Origin: Tritrichomonas musculus | Lineage: Eukaryota; Parabasalia; Tritrichomonadida; Tritrichomonadidae | NCBI GenBank assembly: GCA_039105265.1 | Contig: JAPFFF010000027.1 | Span: 992,001-1,056,000, forward strand | Direction of reading: 5' to 3' | DNA length: 64,000 nt | In this document: in pieces, positions 62,170-64,000 of the stretch | Layout: the number at the start of each line of letters is the position of its first letter | Position numbering within the stretch: position 1 is the stretch's first letter | Notes under the pieces: generated by a model | Database searches by the model: none | Seen by the model: only the letters and a program-made list of their open reading frames with translations | What the model was told of the DNA's origin: nothing | Made by a program: the position numbers and the translations under genes

Positions 62170-62514
62170 CTAAATTAATAGTTGGATCATATTCATAATT
62201 ATTAGAGGGAGTTCTTGGAGGTGAACGTTTAGTTTTAGGTCTAACGATTGGTTTAGGATCAGGGGTTGGCTCATCATGTTCACATTCATCAACGGGGTCA
62301 TCAGCATCGTTTTCAGGGTACTATCAGCTGGCTCGTCATCATCATCTTTCACAATTGGTTCAACGTGACGATTTGTATGAGGTTCCTTACGAGGTTTCAC
62401 GATATATTTTCCCTCAGTTCTACACGGAAACACTTCCCATTCATCATCATCTCTCCCATTTAACCAGTTTTGAATAACTTGCAATCTTTTACTTCCTCGA
62501 AGATTTTTAGCCAT
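62170..62514 (-). CDS. Small Polinton ORF, unknown
   Basis: 114 residues. The N-terminal half is polar with an aromatic core (SKRLQVIQNWLNGRDDDEWE, VFPCRTEGKYIVKPRKEPHT) and an acidic stretch (KDDDDEPADSTL). The second half is Met/Leu-rich. No known domain is seen. It belongs to the compact gene block and begins with the element's usual short leader. Confidence 0.45.
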   Translation of the reverse strand: MAKNLRGSKRLQVIQNWLNGRDDDEWEVFPCRTEGKYIVKPRKEPHTNRHVEPIVKDDDDEPADSTLKTMLMTPLMNVNMMSQPLILNQSLDLKLNVHLQELPLIIMNMIQLLI

Positions 62515-62557
62515 TTATGGTAAAAATAAAAAGCATAGTTTCACCAACTTTCACCTA

Positions 62558-62977
62558 TTACTTACCCAAACGTTTTCCATATTTAGTCCTGATACGTTTA
62601 GGTTTAACGTTAGCCTGCACACTTGCCGGTTCAGTCGAATCCAATTGCTTATTATATTTAGTCTTGATATTATGATTAGACTTACCTTGAGCAGCGTTAT
62701 TAATATTCTCTAGAGCAGTCCTAACATTCCCCTTAGGAATATATTTAATAGCCGTATCTGTAATATTGGATATTTTCTCACGAGTCTTATCATTTAAAAA
62801 TTTCTTGCCTAATCCTCGAGCAACCTTGCCAATGATACCACTATTTTTATTCACCTTGTTGACAGTTGCGTTAAATATCTTCCCAGCCAGTCCACCTGTT
62901 GCGCTATTAGCCATATTCATCACCTGATTGCCCGCCAATCCAATACCATTTTTAATTATTTTTTTCAAGAATCCCAT
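62558..62977 (-). CDS. Small basic amphipathic protein, core or membrane-active
   Basis: 139 residues with pI clearly basic. The N-terminus MGFLKKIIKNGIGLAGNQVM is an amphipathic helix followed by small residues (ANSATGGLAGKIFNATVNKV), reminiscent of adenovirus pVI-type proteins with membrane-lytic helix and of small Polinton virion proteins. The rest is Lys/Arg-rich (KSNHNIKTKYNKQLDS, NVKPKRIRTKYGKRLGK), apt for DNA binding. It lies between the ATPase and the small-ORF pair, in the morphogenesis block. The pVI analogy rests on features, not on alignment. Confidence 0.6.
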   Translation of the reverse strand: MGFLKKIIKNGIGLAGNQVMNMANSATGGLAGKIFNATVNKVNKNSGIIGKVARGLGKKFLNDKTREKISNITDTAIKYIPKGNVRTALENINNAAQGKSNHNIKTKYNKQLDSTEPASVQANVKPKRIRTKYGKRLGK

Positions 62978-63007
62978 TTACTTGTATTAAAAATATATAT
63001 ATCTGGT

Positions 63008-63874
63008 TTATGACTCAAAGTAATACTTGTCAGCTGTTATATTAAGAATCAATTTATCATGGGGTTCCCTGTGTTGTAGATACTGGTGGACCGCATCCTT
63101 AGTGTTTAAATTATTATTAGTTTGTTGCAGTAATGATGTGATATCCTCCTCACTATATCCACTGTAGCAGATTATATCTGTAGCCATACGTTTAGCATTA
63201 ATATGAACAAATCGAATCGTTTGAAACGCCATTATACAAGTGATATTATAATGCCTAGTTTTGGTCAATAATCTAATGAATTCACTATTCCCATTCTTCA
63301 ATAAATCACTTCCTGCACAATCATCTAGAATAATTAATGTATTGTATGGATATGATGAAGTCTCGTACTGAACTAATTTGTTGGCAATATATACAATTCT
63401 ATCATCAATATCTTGTAATGAATGCTTTTCAATCAGGCGTTCCATCTCCTCATTAGCATCTTTCATTTTGGATAACACATGTTTGACCAGAGCATAATAT
63501 TTAACCTTCCTTTTGAGATGCTTACGTAAGATTGGCATCAACTCATCCTCCTTCACATATTGTATTGGAGTTTTAATACTTTTATGTAAAGCTTCAGCTG
63601 TCTTATCCATCTTCCCACTCGTGGAACAAAATATTATCTTATTATAATATGGTTTCTTAAATAATTTTTCCGTAATCATTATATGAGACCATATCCAATA
63701 TGATTTACCAGCACCAGGCTTACCGATTAGGAAATATATTCCGTTGGTGCTAAATGGGTAGTCCGGTGATAGCGGTTTTATCAAAGCCATCTCTATATCT
63801 TTTTGATTTTTGCGCATAGCTTTTTGTATTTCTCTCTCAACATTTTTAATGACTGATTTAGTACTGGTTTTCAT
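63008..63874 (-). CDS. FtsK/HerA-type genome-packaging ATPase (A32-like)
   Basis: A 288-residue P-loop ATPase. Walker A is GKPGAGKSYW (51-60), Walker B LIILDDCAGS (about 182-191), followed by the sensor region LLTKTRHYNITCIMAFQTIR with the arginine-rich strand. The order and size equal those of Polinton and poxvirus A32 packaging ATPases, which pump the genome into the capsid. The frame is intact and ends 30 bp before the small basic protein, and starts a few bases after the next, partial gene. Confidence 0.92.
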   Translation of the reverse strand: MKTSTKSVIKNVEREIQKAMRKNQKDIEMALIKPLSPDYPFSTNGIYFLIGKPGAGKSYWIWSHIMITEKLFKKPYYNKIIFCSTSGKMDKTAEALHKSIKTPIQYVKEDELMPILRKHLKRKVKYYALVKHVLSKMKDANEEMERLIEKHSLQDIDDRIVYIANKLVQYETSSYPYNTLIILDDCAGSDLLKNGNSEFIRLLTKTRHYNITCIMAFQTIRFVHINAKRMATDIICYSGYSEEDITSLLQQTNNNLNTKDAVHQYLQHREPHDKLILNITADKYYFES

Positions 63875-63889
63875 TTATATGGAATAAAA

Positions 63890-64000
63890 TTAGCTCCATT
63901 TTGTGATTGATTCGGGAACATTATTTTTGGTAGACCAATATTCGAGTTCAAGATTTGACAACTTGATTGGATGACCCTCCCTAAGATTTTTCGCTGGGAT
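63890..64000 (-). CDS. Partial Polinton gene at window edge, unidentified
   Basis: Open to the window edge, ending KLSNLELEYWSTKNNVPESI then TKWS, a stop at 63890. A second frame (ending NQSQNGANFIPYK at 63871) is also open here, so the coding frame is not certain. In Polintons a cysteine protease often neighbours the ATPase, but no protease motif lies within this stub. Confidence 0.35.
   Translation of the reverse strand: MPAKNLREGHPIKLSNLELEYWSTKNNVPESITKWS

Larger units (their letters stand above)
44595..64000. mobile_element. Polinton/Maverick, left part, continues beyond window
   Basis: Polintons are capsid-encoding, self-synthesising transposons with a protein-primed polymerase. This one shows the family's hallmark set: pPolB, double-jelly-roll major capsid protein and FtsK/A32-type packaging ATPase, plus a fibre-like giant gene, KilA-N, HNH and small genes, compactly spaced with 10-60 bp gaps. 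Most genes run on the minus strand. The left terminus is taken as about 44595, where the LINE stops and a palindrome begins. Integrase, a recognisable protease and the right inverted repeat are not visible. Long open frames throughout suggest a young copy that looks nearly whole, perhaps with one break. It lies inside the LINE, so it is younger than it. Confidence 0.85.

Noticed and set aside
1-64000. CRISPR array, rRNA genes, typical spliceosomal introns
   Set aside because: No regular spacer array, no rRNA sequence and no clear GTATGT...ACTAAC intron signal was found by reading.

Overview
This is an A+T-rich, nearly intron-free protist contig. It most probably comes from a trichomonad (Parabasalia), and Tritrichomonas-like is my best guess. 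The signs are BspA-type leucine-rich repeats, an ankyrin (DUF3447-like) plus BspA gene, a divergent U-box protein, an atypical copine, very short upstream regions, several stop codons followed by A (TAAA) and a giant Polinton/Maverick. The species assignment is inference.

1-26.6 kb is ordinary host gene space on both strands with gaps of 0.1-1 kb: a MYST acetyltransferase, the splicing factor YJU2, a copine with a huge charged insert, the catalytic subunit of protein phosphatase 4, the GTPase GPN3, a GSK3-type kinase, a cullin, the flagellar coiled-coil protein CFAP58 and several lineage-specific proteins. One host gene, a protein kinase fused to a GT5 glycogen/starch-synthase-like domain (20.5-23.1 kb), is a pseudogene.

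26.6-37.3 kb is gene-poor. It holds decayed BspA and Sel1 repeat genes, an unusual LIM-PARP fusion gene, a 250-bp-arm inverted repeat, a 1.46-kb non-autonomous element with 43-bp terminal inverted repeats and a TA duplication, a U-box gene and a broken ankyrin/BspA gene.

37.3-44.6 kb is LINE material of the restriction-like-endonuclease (R2-like) type. It interrupts the BspA gene and is arranged in permuted order: the C-terminal half of one copy precedes the N-terminal half and reverse transcriptase of another, as in a head-to-tail tandem. The N-terminal protein carries a tandem array of about 36-residue repeats and three C2H2 fingers.

44.6-64 kb is the left part of a Polinton that runs off the window. 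It has a protein-primed DNA polymerase B, a double-jelly-roll major capsid protein, a packaging ATPase, a 1719-residue fibre-like protein, KilA-N and HNH proteins and many small genes. Its left end is palindromic and followed by degenerate tandem repeats. An integrase and a recognisable protease are not in the window and would lie to the right. The long open frames suggest a young, nearly whole copy with perhaps one break.

The most interesting items are the nested BspA/LINE/Polinton insertions, an N-terminal module shared by the Polinton polymerase and a lysine-rich coiled-coil protein, a structured non-coding stretch inside the Polinton, the kinase-glucosyltransferase and LIM-PARP fusions, and an ATCGTT-type motif 27-46 bp upstream of four host start codons.
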